Assembly (NCBI RefSeq): GCF_900044055.2
Contig: NZ_FCOX02000001.1
Coordinates: 248,001 to 312,000 of the forward strand
Source of the DNA: Caballeronia calidae
Lineage (GTDB): Bacteria > Pseudomonadota > Gammaproteobacteria > Burkholderiales > Burkholderiaceae
Length of the DNA stretch: 64,000 nt
Direction of reading: 5' to 3'
In this document: piece after piece, positions 8,537-16,301 of the stretch
Layout: every line of letters begins with the position of its first letter
Numbering within the stretch: the stretch's first letter is position 1
Translations under genes and position numbers: made by a program
Notes under the pieces: generated by a model
The model's input: the letters and a program-made list of their open reading frames with translations, nothing else
Told to the model about the DNA's origin: nothing
The model's database searches: none

Positions 8537-9568
8537 ATGAACACGATCCATCCCGACTCCCAGGGCGCGCCCGCCGACGACGCGCCGCCCTTCTCCGGCC
8601 TCACGCCCGAGCGCGTGCTCGACGCGCTCGACAGCGTGTTGCTCCCCGCAGGCGAGCGTACCGATGGCCGCCTGTTGCCGCTCAACAGCTACGAGAACCG
8701 CGTTTATCAGGTCGGCGTCGAAGACGGCGCACCGGTCGTCGCGAAGTTTTATCGGCCGAAACGCTGGTCGAATGCGGCGATTCTCGAAGAGCACGCGTTC
8801 GTCGCGAGCCTCACCGCGCGCGAGATTCCGGCGGTCCCGGCGCGGGCTTACGAAGGGAAAACGCTGCACGAATTCGAAGGCTTTCGCTTCTCCATCTTCG
8901 AGCGGCGTGGCGGACGCGCGCCCGATCTCGACCGCAGCGACACGCTCGAATGGCTCGGACGCTTCATCGGGCGAATCCACGCGGTGGGCGCGATCGAGCC
9001 GTATCGCGAGCGGCCGACGCTCGACATCCATACATTCGGCTACGAGCCGCGCGACTATCTTATGACGCACGGCTTCATTCCCGCCGATGTGCGCGAGGCG
9101 TGGGAAACCGTCGTGTCTATGGCGCTCGAAGGCGTCGCGCAATGCTTCGAGCGCGCCGGCGACGTGCGGCATCTGCGTCTGCACGGCGACTGTCATCCTA
9201 GCAACGTGCTATGGACCGATGCCGGCCCGCACTTCGTCGATTTCGACGACAGCCGCATGGGTCCCGCGATTCAGGATCTCTGGCTGCTGTTGCCCGCCGG
9301 TCGCGCGGACGCGTCGCGCGCGCTGACGGATCTGCTCGCGGGTTACGAGGATTTTTGCGAGTTCGATCCGCGCGAGCTGCATCTGATCGAAGCGTTGCGC
9401 ACGTTGCGGCTGATCCATTATTCGGCGTGGCTCGCGCGCCGCTGGAACGATCCCGCGTTCCCCGCCGCGTTTCCGTGGTTCAACACCCAGCGCTACTGGG
9501 AAGACCGCATCCTCGAATTGCGCGAGCAAGTCGGCGCGATGCAGGAAGGCCCGCTCTGGCCCGTTTGA
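8537..9568 (+). CDS. srkA: Stress response kinase A (SrkA/YihE/RdoA)
   Basis: A 343-residue protein of the aminoglycoside phosphotransferase-like kinase fold. An N-terminal lobe with the nucleotide-binding Lys in VVAKFYRPKRW is followed by the catalytic loop LHGDCHPSNVLW near residue 215 and the metal-binding FVDFDDSRMGPAIQDLW. These match SrkA, a cytosolic Ser/Thr kinase that counters stress-induced programmed death by opposing MazF in E. coli. The N-terminus carries a short acidic Pro/Ala extension. No dsbA gene follows it, unlike in E. coli. Confidence 0.9.
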   Translation: MNTIHPDSQGAPADDAPPFSGLTPERVLDALDSVLLPAGERTDGRLLPLNSYENRVYQVGVEDGAPVVAKFYRPKRWSNAAILEEHAFVASLTAREIPAVPARAYEGKTLHEFEGFRFSIFERRGGRAPDLDRSDTLEWLGRFIGRIHAVGAIEPYRERPTLDIHTFGYEPRDYLMTHGFIPADVREAWETVVSMALEGVAQCFERAGDVRHLRLHGDCHPSNVLWTDAGPHFVDFDDSRMGPAIQDLWLLLPAGRADASRALTDLLAGYEDFCEFDPRELHLIEALRTLRLIHYSAWLARRWNDPAFPAAFPWFNTQRYWEDRILELREQVGAMQEGPLWPV

Positions 9569-9634
9569 AATTTTTCGTCACACTCACGCACTGTCAGGCA
9601 ATCGCAAAGCATTGAAAAGCGCTTTGCTGCGTGT

Positions 9635-9653
9635 AATGATAACAATTCTCATT
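9635..9653. promoter_or_regulatory. Fur box upstream of the PepSY gene
   Basis: The 19-mer AATGATAACAATTCTCATT is an imperfect palindrome fitting the 7-1-7 Fur model (TGATAAC-A-ATTCTCA). It lies 92 bases before the GTG at 9745, so iron repression of that gene is likely. Confidence 0.75.
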
Positions 9654-9744
9654 TGCCCGCCTTTCGTCGATCGCCGCGCGTCCATGCGCGTCTAGCCGGT
9701 CGGGGCGCGGCTTTGCCTGCCAACGCCCGATTCTGGAGAGACGC

Positions 9745-10473
9745 GTGAACGCGCCCGACACACTCAATCCGCAGCCGCCCGCAACGAGCGGCCCGAAGCA
9801 TTACCGTTCGCATGGGCGGCTCATCGACGACGCCGAGCAATTCGCGCGCAAGAACCGCTCGCGCCGCTCGACGTTCCTGAAGTGGCTGCGCAAGGTGCAT
9901 GGCTGGATCGGTTTGTGGGGCGCGCTGCTCGGCCTGCTGTTTGGTGCGACGGGCTTCCTGCTGAATCATCGCGCGCCGCCGCTGCGCATATCCACGGGCG
10001 AGCCGCAGGTTTCGCAAATGCAGATACCGCTGCCGGCCGAAGGCTTCAAGACGCCGCGCGACATGGGCCTGTGGCTCAAGAAGGAACTGAAGATCGAGGG
10101 CAATCTCGGTCGCGCGCGCAAAGAGCCGGCGCATCCGGTCGGCTGGGGCGACAAGAGCACGATACAGCCCGAGCAATGGTCGGTGATGGTGGCGTCGCCC
10201 GGCGGCGGCGTGATGGCGGAGTACTGGGTGGGCAACAACTTCGTGTCGGTGAAGCGCACCGAAAACACCTTCCTCGCGATGATGACCAATCTCCACAAGG
10301 GCGTGGGTCTGAGCGTGGGATGGGTGCTGCTCATCGATACGTTCGCGGGCAGCATCGTGCTGCTGTCGCTGACGGGTGTGCTGCTGTGGACCGAGCTCAA
10401 CAAGAAGCGCACGGCGGGCGTCGTGATCGTGGCTGCATCGCTGATCGCAGCGATTGTCTGCGGGTTGATCTGA
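9745..10473 (+). CDS. PepSY-associated membrane protein, iron-regulated
   Basis: A 242-residue protein with a basic cytosolic N-terminus, one membrane helix at about 50-72 (VHGWIGLWGALLGLLFGATGF, whose His after Val is typical of PepSY-TM proteins), a periplasmic PepSY-like part with QWSVMVASPGGGVMAEYWVG, then NLHKGVGLSVGWVLLIDTFAGS leading into two C-terminal helices. Single-domain PepSY membrane proteins of this kind sit next to siderophore or haem uptake genes and are thought to help reduce or release imported iron. The start is GTG at 9745 with a GGAGAG site. A Fur box upstream and the convergent, also Fur-boxed PepSY_TM gene support a role in iron metabolism. Confidence 0.75.
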   Translation: MNAPDTLNPQPPATSGPKHYRSHGRLIDDAEQFARKNRSRRSTFLKWLRKVHGWIGLWGALLGLLFGATGFLLNHRAPPLRISTGEPQVSQMQIPLPAEGFKTPRDMGLWLKKELKIEGNLGRARKEPAHPVGWGDKSTIQPEQWSVMVASPGGGVMAEYWVGNNFVSVKRTENTFLAMMTNLHKGVGLSVGWVLLIDTFAGSIVLLSLTGVLLWTELNKKRTAGVVIVAASLIAAIVCGLI

Positions 10474-10503
10474 TTTCCCGAGCGATGCGCGCCTGGCCGC
10501 TGC

Positions 10504-11718
10504 TCACGCGGCCCGCTTCCCCTTCCGCGGGTTATGCCGCGTGAGCCAAAGATAAAGCCCGCTCCCCAGCACGACGATCGTCAGCACATCGAAGGCCGCC
10601 CAGAAGATCTTGAGCGGCATCCCGCCAAAATCCCCGAAGTGCAACGGCTGCGAGCCGAGCAAAACCTTCAGATACCAGGGCAATTCACGCGAATCCGTGA
10701 GCGCGCCCGTCGATGCATCGACGAGCACCGGCCGCATGATCCGCGTCGTGAGAATGCCGTCGCCGCGCATCCACACGGCATAGTGATGCGGGCTCGCGAA
10801 GCGCGTCCCCGGAAACGCGACGAACGATGGAATCATGTCGGGCGCCACGCCGCGCGCGGTCGTCACGGCATCGTCGACGGAAGCGCGCACGGCCACCGGC
10901 GGCTGCCCCGCATAGGGCGCGACCATCTGCGCGAGCTGATCGTTGCGCCACGCGTCCAGCATCAGATCGGCGAGCGTGTTGATCGACCCCGTCGCGCCGA
11001 CGAGCAACGCCCACGCGAGCGTCAGCATGCCGATTGCGTTGTGCCAGTCGAGCCACACGATGCGCCGCTTCTTCTTCAGGCGCACGCGCCCGAGCCCGAC
11101 CTTTCGCCAGAACGGCAGATACACGACCACACCCGACACGATCGCCGCGAGAAACACCACGCCCATCGCGCCGAGAAAGAGCTTGCCGAACAGGCCCGCG
11201 AACATGTCGACGTGCAGCTTGAGCAGCACAAACTTGAGCGAGCCCTTGCCCGGCGGCATGCCGAGCGGATGCGCGGTGCGCGCGTCGACGGTGGTGCTGA
11301 GGGTATCGTCGGGCGGCGTGTCGGCGCGCGGCGCGGTCACGACGATCGGCAGCAGCGGTTCATCCGGCTCCCAGATCATGTATTGCGGCACGTGGCCCGC
11401 GTGCGCCTTCAATGCGGCTTGCAACACCGCGTCGTAGCTCGCGCGCGCATTCGCCTGCGCCGCGGGCAGTTCTGGCGCTTCGATCGCATCGCCGGTGAGG
11501 ATGTCGAGCTCATGGCCGAACACGAGCGGCAAGCCCGTCAGACAAAGCAGCAGCATGAACGCCGTGCAGACGAGACTCGTCCAGCGATGCACGATCGACC
11601 ACATGCGCAACGCGCGCTGGCTCATGTGGCGTTTGTCCGCGGACGAGCGCGAATCGGGCGATACATCGGCGCGCGAGGCTGCGCGCCGGTCATCGCCGGT
11701 CAAAAACTTGCCGGGCAT
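10504..11718 (-). CDS. PepSY_TM family iron-uptake membrane protein (FpvG/FoxB-like)
   Basis: A 404-residue protein of the PepSY-TM family. The first helix follows MWSIVHRWTSLVCTAFMLLL. A large periplasmic part with QYMIWEPDEPLLPIVVTAP leads to a helix after LLKLHVDMFAGLFGKLFLGAMG, then WLDWHNAIGMLTLAWALLVGATG, a second periplasmic PepSY-like repeat, and a final helix VLTIVVLGSGLYLWLTRH. The membrane histidines in HRW, LHVD and DWHN are the typical electron-transfer or haem-ligand positions. Related proteins (FpvG, FoxB) reduce ferric siderophores at the inner membrane. The start at 11718 lacks a good RBS; a Met at 11625 is an alternative. A Fur box lies 58 bases upstream. Confidence 0.8.
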   Translation of the reverse strand: MPGKFLTGDDRRAASRADVSPDSRSSADKRHMSQRALRMWSIVHRWTSLVCTAFMLLLCLTGLPLVFGHELDILTGDAIEAPELPAAQANARASYDAVLQAALKAHAGHVPQYMIWEPDEPLLPIVVTAPRADTPPDDTLSTTVDARTAHPLGMPPGKGSLKFVLLKLHVDMFAGLFGKLFLGAMGVVFLAAIVSGVVVYLPFWRKVGLGRVRLKKKRRIVWLDWHNAIGMLTLAWALLVGATGSINTLADLMLDAWRNDQLAQMVAPYAGQPPVAVRASVDDAVTTARGVAPDMIPSFVAFPGTRFASPHHYAVWMRGDGILTTRIMRPVLVDASTGALTDSRELPWYLKVLLGSQPLHFGDFGGMPLKIFWAAFDVLTIVVLGSGLYLWLTRHNPRKGKRAA

Positions 11719-11775
11719 TCGATGAAGATTTCGAGCTGAAGGGAAAGGCTTCGCGTCAGCCGCATGGGCCGAGCA

Positions 11776-11794
11776 AATGAGAACGATTATTATA
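11776..11794. promoter_or_regulatory. Fur box upstream of the PepSY_TM gene
   Basis: The 19-mer AATGAGAACGATTATTATA fits the Fur consensus in the 7-1-7 form (TGAGAAC-G-ATTATTA). It lies between the leftward PepSY_TM gene and the 3' end of the xdhC-like gene, so it can only serve the former. Confidence 0.7.
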
Positions 11795-11853
11795 TAGGTG
11801 GACGATCCGCGCAGATCGCGTTTCGTCAGCCTTTTGTAATGAGTCCGGTGCGC

Positions 11854-12873
11854 TCAGACGCCGCAGACTTCGCCTTTCCCGGCGATCTCTCTCGCCGCCT
11901 TCGCCCCTTCGACCTGCAGCAATTCAGGCAGCGACACCCCGTTCTTCGCCGCCGTCACTTCGGCGAGAATCGACACGGCGATCTCCGGGGGCGTCCTGCT
12001 GCCGATATAGATGCCCACCGGCCCATGCAACCGCGCGAGCTCGGCCTCGTTCAGATCGAATTCCTTCAGACGCTCGCGGCGCGCCGCGTTATTGCGCCGC
12101 GACCCGAGCGCGCCGACATAGAACGCCGGCGTCTTCAACGCTTCCATCAGCGCGAGATCGTCGAGCTTCGGATCGTGCGTGAGCGCGATCACCGCGCAGC
12201 GCTCGTCGAGCTTCATGTCCATGACAGTGTCGTCGGGCATGGTGCGCACGATCGTCGTGCCCGGCACGTCCCACTCTTCCGTGTATTCCTCGCGCGGATC
12301 GCACACGGTCACCTGATAGTCGAGCCCGACCGCGATGCTGCACAGATACCGCGACAACTGCCCCGCGCCGATCACCAGCATCCGATAGCGCGGGCCGTGA
12401 ATCGTGAGCAGCCGCGCGTCGTCGAAGTGCACGCCGTCCGTCGCTTGCGCGGGTTCGAGGCGCGCTTCGCCCGTCGCCATGTCGAGCGTGCGCGCGACGA
12501 GCCGCCCGCTTTCCACCGCCGCGCATAGTTCCGCGATGCCGCTCGTCATCGTCAAAGGCTCCAGCACGAGCTGGATCGTGCCGCCGCACGGCAAGCCGAA
12601 CCGATGTGCCTCTTCCGCGCTGATGCCGTACTTCACCGCTTCCGGCTTCGTCTGCTCGATGCCCCGCTGCCGCACGCGGTCGATCAGATCGTCCTCGATG
12701 CAACCGCCCGACACCGAGCCGGCGACGTGGCCATCGTCGCGCACGGCGAGCATCGCGCCCTCCGGCCTCGGCGACGAGCCCCACGTCTTCACCACCGTCA
12801 CGAGCAATACGCGATGCCCCTGTTCGAGCCATCGCGCGCTGTTCTTCAGGACTTCGAGATCCACGCTGTCCAT
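11854..12873 (-). CDS. XdhC family molybdenum-cofactor maturation protein
   Basis: A 339-residue protein with the two halves of the XdhC/CoxI family. The N-terminal part has VTVVKTWGSSPRPEGAMLAV and SVSGGCIEDDL; the C-terminal Rossmann part has MLVIGAGQLSRYLCSIAVG, ALGSRRNNAARRERL and GPVGIYIGSRTPPEIAVSIL. XdhC proteins bind molybdenum cofactor, protect it during sulfuration and insert it into xanthine-dehydrogenase-type hydroxylases. It is the last gene of the leftward cox-like operon and overlaps the coxG-like gene by 28 bases, so it presumably matures this hydroxylase. The RBS is GGAAAG. Confidence 0.9.
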   Translation of the reverse strand: MDSVDLEVLKNSARWLEQGHRVLLVTVVKTWGSSPRPEGAMLAVRDDGHVAGSVSGGCIEDDLIDRVRQRGIEQTKPEAVKYGISAEEAHRFGLPCGGTIQLVLEPLTMTSGIAELCAAVESGRLVARTLDMATGEARLEPAQATDGVHFDDARLLTIHGPRYRMLVIGAGQLSRYLCSIAVGLDYQVTVCDPREEYTEEWDVPGTTIVRTMPDDTVMDMKLDERCAVIALTHDPKLDDLALMEALKTPAFYVGALGSRRNNAARRERLKEFDLNEAELARLHGPVGIYIGSRTPPEIAVSILAEVTAAKNGVSLPELLQVEGAKAAREIAGKGEVCGV

Positions 12874-13406
12874 GATTTCTTTCCTTTCTGCTGCCCTTCG
12901 CCGCCGCTATCGCCGTCGTTACCGTTTTCATCGACGGCGGCTGCATCCTGTGATTCCTGCCCGCCCTGAAGCTGGGCGCCGAATCGCTTGAAGAATTCTC
13001 CCGCAATCTTGCGCGCCGCGCCGTCGACGAGCCGCGAGCCGATCTGCGCCAGCTTGCCGCCCACCTGCGCGTTCGCGCTGTACGTGAGCTTCGTCGTGTC
13101 GGCTTCGTCGCCGGGCTCGAGGTTCACCGTCGCGGTGCCCTTGCTGAAGCCGGCCGCGCCGCCCTGCCCTTCGAACACGATCGTGTACGTGTGCGGCGCG
13201 TCGATATTCGTGAGCTCCATTCTGCCCTTGAAGCGCGCCTTCACCGGACCGACCGCCGCCGTCATCGCGACGTTGTAGGCATTCTCGCCGTCGGCGTCGA
13301 TGCTGTCGCAGCCGGGGATGCAGACTTTCAGGATCGATGTGTCGTTGAGCGCTTCCCACGCGCGCTCCTGCGGCACCGGCAGCGTGTGTGTTTCGGTCAG
13401 TTCCAT
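12846..13406 (-). CDS. coxG: CoxG-like SRPBCC protein (carbon monoxide dehydrogenase subunit G family)
   Basis: A 186-residue protein. Residues 1-145 form a START/SRPBCC domain typical of CoxG (MELTETHTLPVPQERAWEAL, CIPGCDSI, GPVKARFKGRMEL). A low-complexity acidic/Gly-rich tail follows (ENGNDGDSGGEGQQKGKK). In Oligotropha, CoxG helps anchor CO dehydrogenase to the membrane; this protein lacks an obvious C-terminal membrane helix, so that role is uncertain. It overlaps the coxE-like gene upstream by 10 bases and xdhC downstream by 28 bases, indicating tight operon coupling. Confidence 0.88.
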   Translation of the reverse strand: MELTETHTLPVPQERAWEALNDTSILKVCIPGCDSIDADGENAYNVAMTAAVGPVKARFKGRMELTNIDAPHTYTIVFEGQGGAAGFSKGTATVNLEPGDEADTTKLTYSANAQVGGKLAQIGSRLVDGAARKIAGEFFKRFGAQLQGGQESQDAAAVDENGNDGDSGGEGQQKGKKSWTAWISKS

Positions 13407-14590
13407 CGCGTGTCTCCAATGGGCGTGTGTTTCGACAAGGCCGCGAGTTCGCGTCCGACAGCGCCGAGGCTGTCGAGGTTATGCGCCGCGAGCATCGCAT
13501 CGACGTGCGGCAGGATCGCGCGCACGCCTCGCGCGCGCGGGGTGAAATCGGCGAAGCGCAACAGTGGATTGAGCCACACCAGCCGATGCGCGAAGCGCCT
13601 GAGTCTTTGCATCTCGGCATCGAGCACGTCGATGGCTTCGTGGTCGAGGCCATCGGTGACGAGCAGCACCGTCGCACGTCCTGCAAGCACGCGACGCGCC
13701 CAGCGTCGATTGAACTCCGCGAGCGCCGCTCCGATGCGCGTGCCGCCCGACCAGTCGGCGACATTCTGTCCGAGCGCGGCGATGGCGACATCGGGATCGC
13801 GTTCGCGCAATGCGCGCGTCGCATTCGTGAGACGCGTGCCGAAGAGAAACACCTGCAAGCGCTCGCGCGACTGCAGAAGCGCATGGCAAAAGTAGAGCAC
13901 GGCGCGCGAATACGCGCTCATCGAGCCGGAGATATCGAGCAGCAAGACGAGCGGCGGTCTGCGCTCCACCGCCGCGCGATATTTCCACACGGTCCAGTCG
14001 CCGCCCGAACGCACGGCATGGCGCGCACTCGCCTTCAGATCGGCGTGCGTGCCGCGCGATGCCGCCTTCAGCCTGCGCGTCGGCTCGGTCGCGAGCGGCA
14101 GCCGATGCGCGCGAATCTGATGCCGCAGCGTGCGCCATTCGTCGGCGGTGAGCGTATCGAAGTCGCGATGGCTCAGCCGTTCCTGCGAACTGAACGTGAT
14201 GCGCGCGTGCGCTTCCTCGGGCTTCGATTCCGGAACCGGCGCTTTCGATGCAGCCGCGGCGCGCGTCGCCAGCGCATCGGCGAGACGGTTGTTGCGCTTC
14301 GGCGGCGGCATCCCGCTCTTCACTTTCGGCAGAAGCAGCGCGCGCAGCTTGCCTTCCCAATCGGGATCGCGCCAGAAGAGATCGAACGCGGCGTCGAAAA
14401 TCTCGCGTTCGTCGCTCGCGTGGACGAGCAGACATGCGAGCGTCGCGCGCACATCGTCGCGGCGATCCAGATCGATGAAGCGCAGCGCGTCGAGCGCATC
14501 GACCGCATGCGCCGGCGACATGCCGAGGCCCGCGCCACGCAGGAGCCTCACGAAATGCACGACGTTGCGGGCGAACGGTTCCATCGTCAT
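13397..14590 (-). CDS. coxE: CoxE-like VWA domain protein
   Basis: About 397 residues. The C-terminal half is a von Willebrand A domain with the metal-ion-dependent adhesion motif DISGSMS and a later TDGLDHE; the N-terminal half is the helical CoxE region (FVRLLRGAGLGMSPAHAVDAL). CoxE works with the MoxR-type ATPase CoxD in assembling the metal centre of the hydroxylase. I set the start at 14590 because ATGA there overlaps the stop of the coxD-like gene; a longer upstream frame is only the shadow of coxD. Many Arg residues suggest contact with an acidic partner. Confidence 0.88.
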   Translation of the reverse strand: MTMEPFARNVVHFVRLLRGAGLGMSPAHAVDALDALRFIDLDRRDDVRATLACLLVHASDEREIFDAAFDLFWRDPDWEGKLRALLLPKVKSGMPPPKRNNRLADALATRAAAASKAPVPESKPEEAHARITFSSQERLSHRDFDTLTADEWRTLRHQIRAHRLPLATEPTRRLKAASRGTHADLKASARHAVRSGGDWTVWKYRAAVERRPPLVLLLDISGSMSAYSRAVLYFCHALLQSRERLQVFLFGTRLTNATRALRERDPDVAIAALGQNVADWSGGTRIGAALAEFNRRWARRVLAGRATVLLVTDGLDHEAIDVLDAEMQRLRRFAHRLVWLNPLLRFADFTPRARGVRAILPHVDAMLAAHNLDSLGAVGRELAALSKHTPIGDTRWN

Positions 14591-15483
14591 TGCGTGGCGG
14601 AGAGGCATTGCGCGAGCGTGCCGGCGTCCATGCGCGCGAGATCGTCCTGATACTTGAGCAGCACGCCGAGCGTGTCCTGCACCGATTGCGGATCGAGCTC
14701 CGACACCGACAACGCCGCGAGGGCGCGGCACCAGTCGATGGTTTCCGCGACGCCCGGCGCCTTGAACAGATCCAGCGTGCGCAGCTCATGCACGAATGCG
14801 ACGGCGCGCTTTTGCAACGCCTGCCCCGCTTCCGGCGCGCGCGCGGCGACGATCGCGAGTTCAACGTCTCGCTCGGGATAGCCGATCCACTGATACAGAC
14901 AGCGGCGCTTCAACGCGTCGTGCACTTCGCGCGTGCGGTTCGACGTCATCACGACGAGCGGCGGCCGCGCGGCGCGCACCGTGCCGTACTCGGGAATCGA
15001 CACCTGAAAATCCGACAGCAGTTCGAGCAGGAACGCTTCGAACGGCTCATCGGCGCGATCGATTTCGTCGATCAGCAACACGCGGCGCGCATCGGGATTC
15101 ACGGGATCGGGCAGCAGCGCCTGAAGCAGCGGACGCTTCAGCAGAAACTCGCCGCGATACAGAGAATCGTTCGACGGCGTTTCGCCCGATGCCTCCGCGA
15201 GCCGCAGCGCCATGATCTGCCGCGGATAGTCCCACTCGTACAGCGCGCTCGCCGTGTCGAGCCCTTCGTAGCATTGCAGGCGCAGCAGCGTGGTGCCGCA
15301 CAAGCCCGCCGCCGCCTTCGCGAGCTCCGTCTTGCCGACGCCCGGCTCGCCTTCGAGAAACAGCGGCCGCTGCATCCTGAGCGCGAGAAAGAGCGCCGTC
15401 GCGAGCTCGCGGTTCGCGAAGTACTGATGCTCGCGCAGGCGCGCGAGCGTCTCGTCGATGGAAGCGGGCTCGCCCTGCATCAC
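14587..15483 (-). CDS. coxD: MoxR-type AAA+ ATPase, CoxD-like
   Basis: A 298-residue AAA+ ATPase. Walker A is GEPGVGKTE near residue 45, Walker B is VLLIDEIDRADEPFEAFLLE, and sensor 1 is VVMTSNRTREVHDALKRRC. MoxR/CoxD ATPases are chaperones that complete the active site of molybdenum hydroxylases, in CO dehydrogenase by inserting sulfur and copper. It overlaps the coxM-like gene by 4 bases and coxE by 4 bases, so all three are translated in a coupled way. Its presence in a form II cluster suggests that some post-translational maturation is still needed. Confidence 0.9.
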   Translation of the reverse strand: MMQGEPASIDETLARLREHQYFANRELATALFLALRMQRPLFLEGEPGVGKTELAKAAAGLCGTTLLRLQCYEGLDTASALYEWDYPRQIMALRLAEASGETPSNDSLYRGEFLLKRPLLQALLPDPVNPDARRVLLIDEIDRADEPFEAFLLELLSDFQVSIPEYGTVRAARPPLVVMTSNRTREVHDALKRRCLYQWIGYPERDVELAIVAARAPEAGQALQKRAVAFVHELRTLDLFKAPGVAETIDWCRALAALSVSELDPQSVQDTLGVLLKYQDDLARMDAGTLAQCLSATQ

Positions 15484-16286
15484 GCCGGAAACGACATCGC
15501 GCGCTCGATCGCGCGGCCCGCGAGCACCGGAATCAGATGCGCGCGATAGTCGGCGCTCGCGTGCATGTCTTCGTTGAGCTGGTCGGGCAGAATCTTCACG
15601 CTGCGCGCCGATGCCACCGAAAAGTCCTTCGACAACGCCGCTTCCAGTTCGGCCGGACGAAACACCGAAGACGCCGCGCCCGTCACGCCGACGCGCACGC
15701 CGTCCTTGAACTTCGCGACGAACACGCCGACGAGCGCGAAGTGCGACGCCGGATTGCGAAACTTCTCGTAGCCCGCGCGCTCGGCCAGCGGAAACTCGAC
15801 TGCAGTGATCAGTTCGTCGGGTTCGAGCGCGGTCGTGTACATGTCGATGAAGAAGTCATCGGCGGCGATACGCCTTCTGTCCGTCACGACCGTCGCGTTC
15901 AGCGCGAGCACGGCGGACGGATAGCACGCGGCGGGATCGTCGTTGGCAAGCGAGCCGCCGATCGTGCCGCGCTCGCGCACCTGCATGTCGCCGATGCGGC
16001 CCGCGAGATCCGCGAGTCCCGGCAGCGCCTTCTTCACATCGGCGTTCGATGCGACCTGCGCATGGCACGCCGCGCCACCGATGGTGAGCTTGTCGCCATC
16101 GAGCGTGATGTTCTTCATCGATGCGACGCGCGTCACGTCGATCAGCACCGATGGCTGCGCGAGCCGCAGGCGCATCGTCGGCAAGAGACTCTGGCCGCCC
16201 GCGAGAAATTTGGCGTCGTCGTTTCCGGACAGCGCGGCGACGGCCGCCTTCGCTTCGCCCAGGCGTTGATAGTCGAATGAGTACAT
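15480..16286 (-). CDS. coxM: FAD-binding medium subunit of molybdenum hydroxylase (CoxM-like)
   Basis: A 268-residue flavoprotein of the CO-dehydrogenase medium-subunit family. The two FAD pyrophosphate loops are AGGQSLLP (residues 31-38) and TIGGSLANDDPA (near 110). The C-terminal domain contains the usual EKFRNPASHFALVGV segment. It accepts electrons from the 2Fe-2S subunit and passes them to an acceptor, usually quinone. The gene lies 15 bases downstream of the large-subunit gene. It is close to normal family length, and both flavin motifs are intact. Confidence 0.92.
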   Translation of the reverse strand: MYSFDYQRLGEAKAAVAALSGNDDAKFLAGGQSLLPTMRLRLAQPSVLIDVTRVASMKNITLDGDKLTIGGAACHAQVASNADVKKALPGLADLAGRIGDMQVRERGTIGGSLANDDPAACYPSAVLALNATVVTDRRRIAADDFFIDMYTTALEPDELITAVEFPLAERAGYEKFRNPASHFALVGVFVAKFKDGVRVGVTGAASSVFRPAELEAALSKDFSVASARSVKILPDQLNEDMHASADYRAHLIPVLAGRAIERAMSFPA

Positions 16287-16301
16287 ATCGGTCTCCGGGG
16301 C

